A stretch of DNA of 43,178 nt, taken from IMG/VR virus record IMGVR_UViG_3300035191_000022, positions 1 through 43,178 of that record, one strand, 5' to 3'. Positions 1 to 5,985 of the stretch are shown here, one piece after another. Made by a program: the position numbers and the translations under genes. A model generated the notes under the pieces. The model did no database searches, was not told the origin of the DNA, and worked only from the letters and a program-made list of their open reading frames with translations. Position 1 is the stretch's first letter. Every line of letters starts with the position of its first letter. This stretch comes from a virus.

Positions 1-126
1 ACTTATTTTCTTTTCAACATGAAGATCAAAAGGAATTCCGCTAACCGTACCTGCTGATTCAAGTACTCTTTTAAATTGTTTTTTCATAGACGGAATACTT
101 GATTCTTTCCCCTTTGTGTTCAGCCT
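1..126. repeat. Terminal direct repeat, left copy (circular overlap)
   Basis: These 126 bases are identical to 43032-43157. One open reading frame runs through the junction when the ends are joined, so the repeat is best read as assembly overlap of a circular or terminally redundant genome, not as two biological repeats. Confidence 0.95.
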
Positions 127-576
127 CCATAGTCCGGCTATTTTTATTCTTGGTATCAAGAATGTTATTGATAATAATGTGACCCATTGACCATTCACCT
201 TTTTATGTAATGACTCAATCAATTCCTTGTCGTCTATTTTATTCTTATCAACATACTTTTCTTTGCCTTCGTCCCATATCATAAATTCCGTGCCGTCACC
301 GAATGCCCACCGTCTGCCGTCTTTTCCCCACAGCTCATATCGTTCCCAGAAAGATTCGAAGAAATCATCAGAACAAAAAGTAATCTCAATTGAATTCGGA
401 TTGTCTCCAAAGGCTTCTGTAAAATAATTCTGATAACGTCCGGTAGCCTTAAAATAATCATAGCTTTCCGGAATGGTTACAGTTTTTCCGTTTTTAGTTA
501 TCTCTTTAGTGCCGCCTATTTTGATATATCCTATAGGGGAGTCTTGTTCTTTACTGTCCGGTATTATTCCCTGCAT
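1..576 (-). CDS. Recombination-directionality-factor-like protein (5' part, continues at 43031-42804)
   Basis: The gene starts at ATG 576 and runs off the left edge. Through the circular junction it continues from 43031 to a stop at 42804, giving 267 aa in all. The N-terminus carries IGYIKIGGTKE, then NGKTVTIPESYDYF, a layout I associate with the Gp3-like recombination directionality factor family (also annotated 'hydrolase or metal-binding protein'). A conserved tract ELWGKDGRRWAFGDGTEF follows near residue 100. It overlaps the upstream nuclease gene by 26 bp, so the two are probably co-translated. With no integrase in the genome, a single-strand binding or recombination-partner role for the nuclease is as likely as excision control. 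The family call is from memory of its motif order. Confidence 0.7.
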   Translation of the reverse strand, partial: MQGIIPDSKEQDSPIGYIKIGGTKEITKNGKTVTIPESYDYFKATGRYQNYFTEAFGDNPNSIEITFCSDDFFESFWERYELWGKDGRRWAFGDGTEFMIWDEGKEKYVDKNKIDDKELIESLHKKVNGQWVTLLSITFLIPRIKIAGLWRLNTKGKESSIPSMKKQFKRVLESAGTVSGIPFDLHVEKKIS

Positions 577-1501
577 CGATTTCCTCCAAAAATTCAAGTG
601 GATCAACTTCTTTAATTAGCTCTTTCACATCAGATTCAATGTTAATAGTTGTATCAATAATTTCAGCTTTCTTCTCAAATTTAATTTCTGGATTTTCATT
701 AACATACATTTCAAGATAATGATTCCATCTTGCCTGAACTGGATTGTCTGTCTGCTCTTTAAATCTATAGGGTGTTACGGTTTTGCCTATTGGCAATCTG
801 TAATCTTTACACCCGTAATTAAAAACTCTTTCAATCTGATAATCAGGATATTTTTCATTCCATAGTTGCCGATAGCTTTCAAGCTGTATAATATATTCAT
901 CATAAAATTCATTCTGCCGTCCGGTTTTCCAATCAACTATCGCGTTAAATACTTCATCTTTATATTTCATTCTGCAAACAAGATCAATTGTGCCGGAATA
1001 CTTTTCACCTATTATTGAAGTCTCAATAGCTATTGGATCAACTTTGTAATCCTGTACCCACTGAATAAATCCTATCAAGTCTTGTTTAATTTTAGGATGC
1101 CATTCTTTAAAATTATATTCAAACCTTATATCCTCTTTCCGACAATATTCATAAAGTTCTTCCATTAGTGCTAATTCTGGTAAATCAATATTATATTTAA
1201 GAAGTAATTTAGCCCACAAAATATGAAGAAATGTACCGTACATGGATTTTTCTTTCAGAATTTCCCTTGATTGTTTATATCCATTATCACACCACCACTG
1301 TAAAAGAAATGGAGACATTGGTATATGCTTGCCTATTATAGTTGTAGTAGAGCTTTTAATTACAGGTTTGCCTTCTTCATCAAATTTAAAGTAGCACCTG
1401 TCACCTTTAATATTTGTACGGTATATTATTTCATCTTGAGGAATTATAAAAACATCATCAAGATAAGTTGCTTTGAGTATTTCTATTTCTTTATTCTCCA
1501 T
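551..1501 (-). CDS. PD-(D/E)XK exonuclease, RecB/Cas4-like
   Basis: A 316-aa protein with the RecB-type nuclease motifs in order: GTFLH (His93), AIET (Glu160), GTID (Asp173), VDWKTG (Asp190, Lys192) and QLESY (Gln206, Tyr210). These residues bind metal and cut DNA in phage exonucleases and Cas4. There is no helicase part and no obvious iron-sulfur cysteine cluster, so a stand-alone 5'-3' phage exonuclease is likely. It starts at ATG 1501 behind GAGGAAATA and overlaps the preceding zinc-ribbon gene as TAATG. The next gene is the RDF-like protein, so the pair may form a recombination module. Confidence 0.85.
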   Translation of the reverse strand: MENKEIEILKATYLDDVFIIPQDEIIYRTNIKGDRCYFKFDEEGKPVIKSSTTTIIGKHIPMSPFLLQWWCDNGYKQSREILKEKSMYGTFLHILWAKLLLKYNIDLPELALMEELYEYCRKEDIRFEYNFKEWHPKIKQDLIGFIQWVQDYKVDPIAIETSIIGEKYSGTIDLVCRMKYKDEVFNAIVDWKTGRQNEFYDEYIIQLESYRQLWNEKYPDYQIERVFNYGCKDYRLPIGKTVTPYRFKEQTDNPVQARWNHYLEMYVNENPEIKFEKKAEIIDTTINIESDVKELIKEVDPLEFLEEIDAGNNTGQ

Positions 1502-1656
1502 TATTTCCTCTCTATCTTTATTTTTTTACCGCAAAACGGACAAAATTCAAATTTACTGTCATAGAAATTATTTTCATTCATGAATTGAGTATGAAAGCAT
1601 GATGTATTAAAATATGAAAGATGCTCTATATAAGTCCAAATACATTTATTCTCCAT
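1501..1656 (-). CDS. Small zinc-ribbon protein (51 aa)
   Basis: A 51-aa ORF with SD AAGGAAA before ATG 1656. It ends with FCPFCGKKIK, half of a zinc ribbon, and has two more cysteines in the N-terminal half (Cys5, Cys20). Its stop overlaps the start of the nuclease gene (TAATG), so it is probably coupled to it. The same CPFCGKK tail recurs in the protein at 2323-2544. Function unknown. Confidence 0.7.
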   Translation of the reverse strand: MENKCIWTYIEHLSYFNTSCFHTQFMNENNFYDSKFEFCPFCGKKIKIERK

Positions 1657-1795
1657 TATTTTTTCCTTGTCTTTTATAATTATAAACAGAATATACTATG
1701 TAAGTGGATAAACAATACTTACAAATATATTTTTCTTTATCTTTATGTATGATTTCTATTTTAATCATTTCATGTCCACAATCTTTACATTTCAT
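1646..1795 (-). CDS. Small double-CxxC zinc-ribbon protein (49 aa)
   Basis: A 49-aa ORF with CKDC at residues 3-6 and CKYC at 25-28, the four ligands of a classic zinc ribbon. The lysine-rich C-terminus overlaps the next gene by 11 bp. A GAGGA stretch lies about 10 nt before ATG 1795. Function unknown; possibly nucleic-acid or protein binding. Confidence 0.65.
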   Translation of the reverse strand: MKCKDCGHEMIKIEIIHKDKEKYICKYCLSTYIVYSVYNYKRQGKNNGE

Positions 1796-1813
1796 CTTAA
1801 TGTATCCTCGGTT

Positions 1814-2017
1814 TTAATATGTTTTCGCATATCTTCCATGGCATTTATTTCTATCACAAGTACAACCATTACAAGGGTCTTTTCCTTCATTTATTAATCC
1901 CATTACTGGTTGTCCACCAAGTAGGCATGATTGTGGAACATAACCTTGTTTAATTGCCATTTTTAACATAAAATCATCATTATCGGCTATATCTTGTTCA
2001 AAATAATGTACTTTCAT
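1814..2017 (-). CDS. Small cysteine-cluster protein (67 aa)
   Basis: A 67-aa protein with a C-terminal cysteine cluster, CNGCTCDRNKCHG, plus Cys31. The cluster suggests a bound metal. The start at 2017 has a strong SD (TAGGAGG). I do not recognise the family. Confidence 0.75.
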   Translation of the reverse strand: MKVHYFEQDIADNDDFMLKMAIKQGYVPQSCLLGGQPVMGLINEGKDPCNGCTCDRNKCHGRYAKTY

Positions 2018-2045
2018 ACAATCCTCCTAATGTATTTTTATTGTT

Positions 2046-2216
2046 TTATTTATCACCCTCTTCGACATCAGGCCATATTTCCGATTCTTCCTGTTGCCTT
2101 AGCCATTCTTCGTAATAACCATCTTTACCATGAGAAGGATCACCATAACACATTGAACATGTTTTTGATCCTTGATTTTCTGGTATCCAACTACCACACA
2201 TTACACAATTTGCCAT
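2046..2216 (-). CDS. Small zinc-finger protein (56 aa)
   Basis: A 56-aa ORF with two CxxC pairs, CVMC at 4-7 and CSMC at 20-23, followed by an acidic tail. AGGAGA precedes ATG 2216. It belongs to the run of zinc-ribbon genes at the start of the early block. Confidence 0.7.
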   Translation of the reverse strand: MANCVMCGSWIPENQGSKTCSMCYGDPSHGKDGYYEEWLRQQEESEIWPDVEEGDK

Positions 2217-2225
2217 CTCATTCTC

Positions 2226-2330
2226 CTATAAATGTAGTATCAACAATAAAATATCTTCATCTTGTGTTAAAAAAAACTGTAATAATAACTGACGTAATAT
2301 TTCATCACGGATTTGTTGCTGCTTAGTCAT
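2226..2330 (-). CDS. Possible very small ORF (34 aa)
   Basis: A 34-aa frame that overlaps the upstream stop by 8 bp and ends 9 bp before the next start, filling an otherwise empty gap. The sequence is rich in Gln and Leu. Only a weak GGGA motif lies upstream. Chance is a real alternative. Confidence 0.35.
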   Translation of the reverse strand: MTKQQQIRDEILRQLLLQFFLTQDEDILLLILHL

Positions 2331-2544
2331 ATTTTTTCCCACAAAATGGACAATATATTGGTACAATTGGAAAAGATTTATAATTTTTACTTTTCTCTGT
2401 TTTTTTATATAAAATCTCAATACGTGGATAATATTTTGGTTTACCTTTTGAATCAAAAACTATATTAAATGATAATTGTGGATCTATTAAATTTGGATGG
2501 ATGTCTTTTATTTCTTCATCAATTTTATCAATACAATTACACAT
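2323..2544 (-). CDS. Hypothetical protein with C-terminal CPFCGKK (73 aa)
   Basis: A 73-aa protein starting MCNCIDKIDEE and ending in YCPFCGKKYD. CxC and CxxC at opposite ends could together hold one zinc ion. The GAGGGTGAG stretch before ATG 2544 serves as SD. It resembles the 51-aa protein at 1501-1656 in its tail only. Confidence 0.7.
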   Translation of the reverse strand: MCNCIDKIDEEIKDIHPNLIDPQLSFNIVFDSKGKPKYYPRIEILYKKTEKSKNYKSFPIVPIYCPFCGKKYD

Positions 2545-2571
2545 ACTCTCACCCTCACATAAATTATTTTA

Positions 2572-2847
2572 CTAACAGTTCTTCATCGCTTCTTCTAATT
2601 CTTCCATTGTTTCCATCTTTCCTTCCCACCAAACTATGCGTTTACCTGCTATAAATTTTAATTTATTGTCATCAAGAGTAATCGCTTCATAACCAAGAAC
2701 TCCACTATGATGCTGAACAAGATTACTTTTAATTATTGCTTCTATTATTTCTCCGGTTAATAATTCATATTTTACTTTTTCATCAATTTCCAGTTTGATT
2801 TTATCCCCCTTTACTCCCGGTGTAAATCTTGACCGATATATCATCAT
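2572..2847 (-). CDS. Hypothetical early protein (91 aa)
   Basis: A 91-aa mixed alpha/beta protein with no cysteine cluster until its final residue. It has two adjacent ATGs (2847 and 2844); AGGAG lies 8 nt from the first, which I prefer. The acidic C-terminal helix METMEELEEAMKNC could be a protein-interaction tail. Family not recognised. Confidence 0.7.
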   Translation of the reverse strand: MMIYRSRFTPGVKGDKIKLEIDEKVKYELLTGEIIEAIIKSNLVQHHSGVLGYEAITLDDNKLKFIAGKRIVWWEGKMETMEELEEAMKNC

Positions 2848-2892
2848 GCTTTTTCTCCTATCTTCACATAAATTATTTTATTGTCCTGCTTA

Positions 2893-3138
2893 CTATTTCC
2901 CACAATCCTTTTTAATATGTTTTATATCTTCAAGTATTGTATTTAGATTGCCGACTTCTCTGTTTGTCATAGTTGGAGAGAACATTTTATTTATGCGTTC
3001 TTCCAATCTTGCCAGTCTGTAATTGATGTCGCTGCGGTGTTCTTCTGCGTAGTCCAACTGTGCGTTGAATTCTTTCCAAAAGTCATCTTCAGAAGTAAAT
3101 AGTTTATCGGTTGGTTCTTGACCTATTATTCCCATCAT
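2893..3138 (-). CDS. Hypothetical coiled-coil protein (81 aa)
   Basis: An 81-aa protein whose middle (about residues 27-55) has the heptad look of a coiled coil, including LARLEERINKMF. AAGGAGAAT sits before ATG 3138. Its start overlaps the stop of the 44-aa gene upstream (ATGA), so the two are coupled. Confidence 0.7.
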   Translation of the reverse strand: MMGIIGQEPTDKLFTSEDDFWKEFNAQLDYAEEHRSDINYRLARLEERINKMFSPTMTNREVGNLNTILEDIKHIKKDCGK

Positions 3139-3269
3139 ATTCTCCTTACCTCGTACCAGTCAGGATTAAGATTTGCTTTCCATGCTCTTTCAAGTATATC
3201 GAGCTTCTCTTTAGGAGCTATCCAGCCGTAAACAGGAATGCCGGTTTGTTTATCTATTATGGTTATCAT
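3135..3269 (-). CDS. Small hypothetical protein (44 aa)
   Basis: A 44-aa ORF with composition like its neighbours (GIPVYGWIAPKEKLDILERA). It overlaps the following start by ATGA. Upstream SD is weak (AAAG), so expression may rely on coupling to the 111-aa gene that ends 11 bp before it. Confidence 0.55.
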   Translation of the reverse strand: MITIIDKQTGIPVYGWIAPKEKLDILERAWKANLNPDWYEVRRI

Positions 3270-3280
3270 TCTTTATAACA

Positions 3281-3616
3281 TTATCCATTATCGATAATAT
3301 ATTGCCTGACTAATTTAGCGTATTTAATGGCTGTTTTGTATGTCTTAGCATGTTTCATTTTTAACCATAAACCATTACAGCAGTATATTTCAGAAATAAT
3401 TATAAGATTTTTTTTGGTAGGATTCAATCTACACCCTATACAAAGATTAATATCAAGATATTCTTTGCAATAAGGACAACTTGAAGACCCTATAGAAACT
3501 CCAATTTCTTTACTCATCTTATCATAATCTGGTTCCATCCTTAATGGTTGTTTTTCCATCCATTTTATTTTTTTGTCATAACTTTTAATTGTCTGTTGTT
3601 TAATTGATATTGACAT
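3281..3616 (-). CDS. Zinc-binding hypothetical protein (111 aa)
   Basis: A 111-aa basic protein with CPYC at 47-50 and CIGC at 59-62, followed by IYCCNG. Two closely spaced CxxC pairs point to a zinc knuckle. The Lys/Tyr-rich C-terminal helix could bind nucleic acid. SD AAAGGAT precedes ATG 3616. Confidence 0.7.
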   Translation of the reverse strand: MSISIKQQTIKSYDKKIKWMEKQPLRMEPDYDKMSKEIGVSIGSSSCPYCKEYLDINLCIGCRLNPTKKNLIIISEIYCCNGLWLKMKHAKTYKTAIKYAKLVRQYIIDNG

Positions 3617-3632
3617 ATTATTTATCCTTTAT

Positions 3633-3809
3633 CTATTTATTCCAGCTATCATAGTAAGTTACATACCTGATTATTGCACGTTCTACAATTTCAGATCGTG
3701 TAATATTCTTAAAAGGATTTTTATTGTTTTCCTTTTCAACTATTTCTTTCAGTTTAGTTATTAAATCTGGATGGACTCTAATTCCAAAGGCTTCTTTTTG
3801 TTGTTTCAT
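3633..3809 (-). CDS. Ribbon-helix-helix (CopG/Arc-type) regulator
   Basis: A 58-aa protein with a strand (AFGIRVHPDLITKLKEI) and two helices ending in TRSEIVERAIIRYV, the ribbon-helix-helix fold of small dimeric repressors. The frame stays open to a TTG at 3848, but that TTG is inside a promoter -35 box, so ATG 3809 is the start. No SD is present and the -10 box ends 6 nt before the ATG, which implies a leaderless mRNA. A dyad operator overlaps the -10 box, so autoregulation is likely. It is the first gene of the leftward early block. Confidence 0.8.
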   Translation of the reverse strand: MKQQKEAFGIRVHPDLITKLKEIVEKENNKNPFKNITRSEIVERAIIRYVTYYDSWNK

Positions 3810-3815
3810 ATTAAC

Positions 3816-3844
3816 AATGTACACAATAGTATACAGCAAGTCAA
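3816..3844 (-). promoter_or_regulatory. Early leftward sigma70-type promoter
   Basis: TTGACT (3844-3839), a 17-bp spacer and TACATT (3821-3816), ending 6 nt before ATG 3809. An alternative -10 is TATACT inside the spacer. It lies just downstream of the late terminator and drives the regulator and the early block. Confidence 0.6.
3818..3835. promoter_or_regulatory. Dyad operator over the early promoter
   Basis: TGTACACAATAGTATACA is an inverted repeat (arms TGTACAC/GTATACA, one mismatch) covering part of the -10 and spacer. A repressor bound here would block polymerase. The adjacent ribbon-helix-helix protein is the obvious candidate. Confidence 0.5.
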
Positions 3845-3894
3845 GCAATAATTAATATTTTTATATGGATTTGTTAACTTTTTTTAAATTATTT

Positions 3895-3924
3895 TAAAAA
3901 GAAAGCTCTTAGAAATAAGAGCTT
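3895..3924 (-). terminator. Late-block intrinsic terminator
   Basis: A perfect 9-bp stem AAGCTCTTA/TAAGAGCTT with a 4-nt loop (3903-3924). On the minus strand it is followed by TTTCTTTTT. It sits 70 bp past the last late gene and before the early promoter, separating the two leftward units. Confidence 0.8.
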
Positions 3925-3993
3925 AAAAAACAGAGCGTCTTCACATTGCATGATAGGTAAGTCTCTGTTATTGAAGGATTGTATGATAGTATG

Positions 3994-4407
3994 TTAAATC
4001 TGAGATAATGACTTTGTTAAGAATTTTTTACTTTTATTACCAATTTCTAAGTATTCATATTTGAATCCAAGACTTTTTAATCCCCTATAATAAACTCTTT
4101 GCCTTCTATTGTCACCCCAATGAACAACGATTTTTTTATTCTTAATATTTTCTTGAATTAAAAAATCAATAAATAATTCCATTCCCAATTTTGCCAATAT
4201 TAAAGATTTAATCCCTACGTGACCGGTTGTATCAAAATCGGTATAATTAGATTTTCTTTTTGAATAAATTCTTAAACAAGTAAAAAATCCATAAAAATCT
4301 TCATAAAATTTAAGTTCAAGCGTTTGATTATTGGATAGTTTTTCTTTGAATAAATAATAATATTCATTTTCATTATTATCTTGTACATATTCAAATATTC
4401 TTTTCAT
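3994..4407 (-). CDS. Hypothetical protein, possibly GNAT-like (137 aa)
   Basis: A 137-aa protein. The frame is open further upstream, but ATG 4407 overlaps the preceding stop as ATGA, so I take that start. The C-terminal half has VYYRGLKSLGFKYEYLE, which resembles the last strand-helix-strand of GNAT acetyltransferases, but no clear acetyl-CoA loop is visible. It is the last gene of the late block. Function uncertain. Confidence 0.7.
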   Translation of the reverse strand: MKRIFEYVQDNNENEYYYLFKEKLSNNQTLELKFYEDFYGFFTCLRIYSKRKSNYTDFDTTGHVGIKSLILAKLGMELFIDFLIQENIKNKKIVVHWGDNRRQRVYYRGLKSLGFKYEYLEIGNKSKKFLTKSLSQI

Positions 4408-4778
4408 TTTAATGCCATTATTGTAACTGCTGTTAATGCTGCTGCTCCTGCTAAATACATTGTCCAATTATTCTTTGTGCCGATCTTATATTTAACTTCT
4501 GCTGATTTACAGTTGTCTTGAGCCACTACATGAAGATAATCGCTTTCCGTATAATCTCGAAAAGTGATAGGACTATTGTAACAAGTAAGAAGATCATTAA
4601 AATTATCAAGATTATACTCAGGCTCATCTTTAAGATGAATATACTTAGTTTTATACTCAGTCTTATAAACAACTTTGTCAACGATTTTAATTTCTTGCGT
4701 TGAGAAATAATATTTGCCACAAATAGCTCCCCCTGTAAAGAGGACTACGGCTATTATTACCCCAATTAAATATCTCAT
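4404..4778 (-). CDS. Lysis-cassette membrane protein (spanin- or holin-like, 124 aa)
   Basis: A 124-aa protein with an N-terminal membrane segment (about residues 4-22), a charged middle containing two cysteines (about 67 and 90), and a second hydrophobic segment at the C-terminus (YLAGAAALTAVTIMAL). Position next to two other small membrane proteins and a DUF5675 protein suggests a lysis role. It starts at ATGA overlap with the upstream gene. Spanin and holin cannot be told apart from sequence alone. Confidence 0.65.
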   Translation of the reverse strand: MRYLIGVIIAVVLFTGGAICGKYYFSTQEIKIVDKVVYKTEYKTKYIHLKDEPEYNLDNFNDLLTCYNSPITFRDYTESDYLHVVAQDNCKSAEVKYKIGTKNNWTMYLAGAAALTAVTIMALK

Positions 4779-4990
4779 TCTTCACGCCTGCGGTTCTTTG
4801 CGTAATTAACTGCCGCCTGCCCACCCCATACAATACCAAGTACGCCCGTCTGAGCATATATGATCATTGCAAGATCATCAACTTTTGCAGTATCTTTACC
4901 TACTTTATAAAATACAATTATTGCAGATATACAAATAATTATTTCTACAAGTATAAATGCGATTAATCCGATTTTCTTTGCTGTTGTCAT
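4775..4990 (-). CDS. Putative holin (two membrane segments, 71 aa)
   Basis: A 71-aa protein with two hydrophobic stretches (about 7-29 and 41-58) and a basic tail NRRREE, the usual outline of a class II holin. SD AGGAAATAA precedes ATG 4990. It lies within the lysis cassette and overlaps the next gene by ATGA. Confidence 0.6.
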   Translation of the reverse strand: MTTAKKIGLIAFILVEIIICISAIIVFYKVGKDTAKVDDLAMIIYAQTGVLGIVWGGQAAVNYAKNRRREE

Positions 4991-5013
4991 TTTATTATTT
5001 CCTTTCCGTCGAA

Positions 5014-5232
5014 TTATGATTCTTTTTTGCTATTGTCCAGGCCTTGATGGTATTGCATATGTCCCGTTATTATAGAATGTAAATTGTCGGTCTCTGTATC
5101 CAGTTCCCGATATTTTTCAAATAACAAATCATGATCTTTGAAAAGCCGTCTTGTTATAATACTAATAAGTGCTGTAATAACAGTAATAGCAAGAGTAATC
5201 CAGATGCGAGTGTCACTGAATATGCTGTCCAT
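5014..5232 (-). CDS. Small membrane protein, holin- or Rz-like (72 aa)
   Basis: One membrane segment near the N-terminus (about 10-28) followed by RRLFKDHD and a helical charged region. This is the layout of i-spanin or accessory holin proteins. AGGAAA lies about 10 nt before ATG 5232. Assigned to lysis by neighbourhood. Confidence 0.6.
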   Translation of the reverse strand: MDSIFSDTRIWITLAITVITALISIITRRLFKDHDLLFEKYRELDTETDNLHSIITGHMQYHQGLDNSKKES

Positions 5233-5263
5233 ATTGGTAATTTCCTGTTATATTTTCTTCTGT

Positions 5264-5800
5264 TCATACGATTATCGTTTCTGTATTCATGAACTGGTCT
5301 ATTACATTTCTATCCTGATCTATGATAGATATAAATGCCCTGCTTCCTCTTTCTATAGCAGAGAATAACATAGATGCAAATATTACATAAGCATTAGTAC
5401 TTTCCGCAATCCACCCTTCTTTATTGCTGTTGTTGTCTGCTCTATTCCCCATTAATACACAAGCATCTGTATCATCTTCATCATTTCCTATGTGAGCGAG
5501 AACATATTTAAAATTCGGAACATTCATCAACTCAATTACGCCATATTTTCTCGTTAAGGCTCTGACTGCTGCATTCTTATGATTATAATAACTATTATAA
5601 ACACCACCTTCTTTTCTTATTCTTAATTCGTATTTCCCCGCAGGGATTCGCGTTTCGCCATGTACTTTAACTACACGATATTCATCTTCAAGTGTAAACA
5701 CATAACGTACGTTCTGCTGCATGTCTTTAAAATACAGCATACCTAACGTATCATGATGATTGTCGTACATTCGGATTAATAATGTATTGTAATCATTCAT
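5264..5800 (-). CDS. DUF5675-family protein (candidate lysis or peptidoglycan enzyme)
   Basis: A 178-aa protein matching my memory of the DUF5675 layout: IPAGKYELRIRKEGG, then VIELMNVPNFKYVLAHIGN and ACVLMGNRADNNS. The family often lies beside phage holins and may be a cell-wall enzyme, but no reaction is established here. SD GAGGGATTAA precedes ATG 5800, which overlaps the preceding stop. As the only soluble protein in the cassette, it is the leading endolysin candidate. Confidence 0.7.
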   Translation of the reverse strand: MNDYNTLLIRMYDNHHDTLGMLYFKDMQQNVRYVFTLEDEYRVVKVHGETRIPAGKYELRIRKEGGVYNSYYNHKNAAVRALTRKYGVIELMNVPNFKYVLAHIGNDEDDTDACVLMGNRADNNSNKEGWIAESTNAYVIFASMLFSAIERGSRAFISIIDQDRNVIDQFMNTETIIV

Positions 5801-5981
5801 TTAATCCCTCTAACAATTTTTTTCTGAACACTTCTCCATCCCCATTACAGGGGAACGTAAATTCGATTCCATCATCAATTGCCTTTCTGAGATAATCTCT
5901 CGCAATCTCCGGTTTGCGTTGATAGTCATATAAAAACGTTTTAACCGCAACTTCCAGATACGCAACACTTTTAAAATCCAC
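5793..5981 (-). CDS. Small hypothetical late protein (62 aa, GTG start)
   Basis: A 62-aa mostly helical protein. The start is GTG 5981, with GAGGAG 7 nt upstream. An ATG two bases upstream is out of frame. It links the 936-aa protein gene to the lysis genes and overlaps the DUF5675 gene by 8 bp. Family not recognised. Confidence 0.65.
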   Translation of the reverse strand: MDFKSVAYLEVAVKTFLYDYQRKPEIARDYLRKAIDDGIEFTFPCNGDGEVFRKKLLEGLNE

Positions 5982-5985
5982 ATAG

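Noticed and set aside
4526-4720. Hydrophobic overlapping frames within the lysis gene at 4404-4778
   Set aside because: They lack SDs and lie entirely inside a gene with proper overlaps on both sides; hydrophobicity follows from the AT-rich DNA.
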